From an uncultured Halieaceae bacterium (lineage in GTDB: Bacteria > Pseudomonadota > Gammaproteobacteria > Pseudomonadales > Halieaceae): a DNA stretch of 36,102 nt. Every line of letters starts with the position of its first letter. Position 1 is the stretch's first letter. The notes beneath the pieces were generated by a model, which saw nothing but the letters and a program-made list of their open reading frames with translations, was not told the origin of the DNA and ran no database searches. Below are positions 34,427 to 36,102 of this stretch, piece after piece. The DNA lies in NCBI GenBank assembly GCA_913045375.1, contig CAJWQE010000016.1, positions 1-36,102 of the forward strand, written 5' to 3'. A program made the position numbers and the translations under genes.

Positions 34427-35821
34427 TTAACCTAGCTCTTGGCGTTCCTTGATTTCTGCCAAGGTCTTGCAATCAATGCATAGCGTCGCCGTGGGTCGTG
34501 CTTCCAACCGTTGAACACCGATTTCGATACCGCAGGCATCGCAGTAACCATAATCGTCGATTGAAATTCGCTCTAAGGTGCCGTCAATCTTTTTGATCAG
34601 CTTGCGCTCACGATCGCGTGCGCGTAGCTCGAGGCTAAATTCTTCCTCTTGCGTTGCTCGATCTGCTGGGTCAGGGAAGTTCGCGGCCTCGTCCTTCATA
34701 TGACCAACGGTTTTGGTTACTTCATTTACGAGATCGGCTCTCCAGCTCAACAGAAGCTGACGAAAATGCTCCAGTTGCTCCTCGTTCATGTAGCTCTCAC
34801 CGCGCGATGGCTTGTATGGCTTGAAGTTATCGAAGTTCTGAACCTCACCGACAGCTCGGGCCACATTTGATGGTGCTTTCGCTTTTGACTTTGCTTTAGC
34901 CTTCGGTGCTGCCTTTGCCTTTGTCGCGGGCTTGGCTTTCGCTTCAGCTTTCTTCGCCGCCTCAAGTGCCATTTCTTCTTTTTCGACTTCCAGTATTTCT
35001 GGTGTCTCAAGGGTTATTCGCCCTAACTTACCCGACTGCAGTTCTTTAAGCAGGATCTCGCATATTTTATGAAGGTTTACACGACCACCCGCTTGAATTG
35101 CCCCACGCGTTTTGGCGGCGGCTTCCAGAAACTCTATTTCAGTATCTGGCAACTCGTCCAGCTTGTAGCGCTCCTTCATTACCTCTGGATACGCTTTAAT
35201 GAGGTAATCTGCCGCAAAAAAACCGACATCGTCGTATTCCATGGCAGTATTTTTAACAGCGCCCGATGAAGCTAACCGATAAATTGAATGTGGGTTTTCA
35301 AGCTTAGGCCACAGTACTCCCGGTGTATCAAACAAGATAATACCGCTGCCTAAATTTATGCGCTGCTGGCTTTTCGTTACAGCTGGCTCGTTGCCTGTTT
35401 TAGCAATGATTCGGTCGGCTAAAATATTAATTAGCGTCGATTTACCCACGTTAGGTATACCCGTGATCATAGCTTTAATTGCTTTTGGCTGACCTTCTTT
35501 ATACGAACAAATGCTTTTAACCAGCTGCATAATTTGCTTGCTGTTGCCCGGGTTATCGCTAGAGGTCGTGATCGTCTTCACGCCGCGCTCTTTCTCTAAG
35601 CTCTCCTGCCAGCGCGCAGTAATTTCTGGGTCTGCCAAATCATACTTATTAAGAATTTTAATACAGGGCTTATCGCCGCGTATTTTTGCAATTTCGGGGT
35701 TTTCACTGGAATATGGAATACGCGCGTCAAGCACCTCAATAAGAATGTCTACTTGATTAAGCGACTCTTTAATTTCTTTCAGGGCCTTGTGCATATGCCC
35801 TGGGAACCATTGTAATGCCAT
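34427..35821 (-). CDS. dksA: YlqF/RbgA GTPase fused in frame to DksA
   Basis: One open frame of 464 codons encodes two normally separate proteins. Residues 1-283 are a circularly permuted GTPase of the YlqF/RbgA type (50S assembly), with G4 NKYD (58-61), G1 GIPNVGKST (121-129) and G3 DTPG (165-168). Residues about 284-325 are a Lys/Ala-rich linker. Residues about 326-464 are a complete DksA. Its coiled-coil tip has D384-x-x-D387-x-A389 and its zinc finger has Cys427, 430, 448 and 451; it binds RNA polymerase with ppGpp. An internal ATG at 34972 (Met284), preceded by AAAGAAGAA, could allow separate DksA synthesis. The GTPase part is AT-richer than the rest. A sequencing or assembly join is the main alternative. 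Confidence 0.85.
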   Translation of the reverse strand: MALQWFPGHMHKALKEIKESLNQVDILIEVLDARIPYSSENPEIAKIRGDKPCIKILNKYDLADPEITARWQESLEKERGVKTITTSSDNPGNSKQIMQLVKSICSYKEGQPKAIKAMITGIPNVGKSTLINILADRIIAKTGNEPAVTKSQQRINLGSGIILFDTPGVLWPKLENPHSIYRLASSGAVKNTAMEYDDVGFFAADYLIKAYPEVMKERYKLDELPDTEIEFLEAAAKTRGAIQAGGRVNLHKICEILLKELQSGKLGRITLETPEILEVEKEEMALEAAKKAEAKAKPATKAKAAPKAKAKSKAKAPSNVARAVGEVQNFDNFKPYKPSRGESYMNEEQLEHFRQLLLSWRADLVNEVTKTVGHMKDEAANFPDPADRATQEEEFSLELRARDRERKLIKKIDGTLERISIDDYGYCDACGIEIGVQRLEARPTATLCIDCKTLAEIKERQELG

Positions 35822-35859
35822 GGTTGTTTCCTATCGTAATCGAGTTGAGGGGAGTGTGC

Positions 35860-36102
35860 TTAACGGGTTAATTCATAAGCGCAGATATTCACAGCGCTGG
35901 CTAAGTTTAACGAGTCAATCTTACCGCTTCCCGCAATGGTATACGCCGTTGCGTTTAGCTTTGATAGTGCGTCAACAGGCACGCCACGGGCTTCGTTACC
36001 AAACAGATAACACTGATAATCACCAAAGGTGTTAGAGGTGATATTACTACCATTCATATCCAAGAAAGCGAAACGTTCGAACCGCTCGCCTAGGCTTTCA
36101 AG
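35860..36102 (-). CDS. SpoU/TrmH-family RNA 2'-O-methyltransferase, C-terminal fragment
   Basis: The frame is open from the window edge to TAA at 35860, 80 codons. It ends the SPOUT methyltransferase fold: the SAM-knot motifs are L-F-G-N-E-A-R-G-V and I-D-S-L-N-L-A-S-A-V-N-I, typical of SpoU/TrmH enzymes. The gene starts beyond the window, and whether it modifies rRNA or tRNA cannot be told. Thirty-eight bases separate its stop from the ylqF-dksA start. Like the ylqF part, it is visibly AT-richer than the rest of the window. Confidence 0.88.
   Translation of the reverse strand, partial: LESLGERFERFAFLDMNGSNITSNTFGDYQCYLFGNEARGVPVDALSKLNATAYTIAGSGKIDSLNLASAVNICAYELTR

Overview
The window looks like chromosomal DNA of a marine, probably aerobic gammaproteobacterium. 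A lineage near Halieaceae (OM60/NOR5) would fit, but that is inference from gene content and order. Two conserved gammaproteobacterial blocks anchor it: tRNA-fMet-rimP-nusA-infB-rbfA-truB-rpsO-pnp, and (read leftward) dksA-gluQ-pcnB-folK-panB-panC. Base composition is even and moderately GC-rich, apart from a visibly AT-richer right end.

Layout. 1-860: the start of a response regulator gene leaving the window, a decayed reading frame, a decayed tRNA-Leu-like relic and a terminator. 862-3571 (minus): a CNNM/CBS membrane protein, a MAPEG protein and a short GlpD-like flavoprotein. 3820-10142 (plus): a corrinoid methyl-transfer module made of a non-pyrrolysine MttB-family methyltransferase, its corrinoid protein, a DUF1638 protein, a small 'virulence factor' family protein, a methyltetrahydrofolate:corrinoid methyltransferase and a ferredoxin-ASKHA corrinoid activator. 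10270-12840 (minus, convergent): a dimethylglycine/sarcosine dehydrogenase-like FAD-GcvT enzyme. 13264-14265: an S58 (DmpA/NylC-type) hydrolase. 14333-23449: the translation and RNA-turnover block. 23565-27652: acetyl-CoA synthetase divergent from a two-subunit sodium:solute symporter, an acetate uptake and activation unit. 27660-34407 (minus): panC, panB, deoxynucleoside kinase, folK, pcnB, a sigma-54 response regulator and gluQ. 34427-36102 (minus): a GTPase YlqF fused in frame to DksA, then the end of a SpoU rRNA/tRNA methyltransferase.

How it works together. The module at 3.8-10.1 kb is best read as demethylation of a quaternary amine: the MttB homologue moves a methyl group to the corrinoid protein, the MeTr homologue passes it to tetrahydrofolate, and the activator re-reduces corrinoid that falls to Co(II). 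The neighbouring FAD-GcvT enzyme could oxidise the resulting dimethylated or monomethylated amine and also feed one-carbon units to folate. Glycine betaine is the most economical guess for the substrate, but the sequence does not prove it. Three of these proteins carry short Arg/Gly-rich terminal tags.

The most unusual items are the YlqF-DksA fusion, the Arg/Gly tags with two unassigned small partners in the corrinoid module, a terminator-like hairpin just before the TTG start of pcnB, a pseudoknot-like rpsO leader, and the tRNA-Leu relic at the far side of the block that precedes tRNA-fMet.
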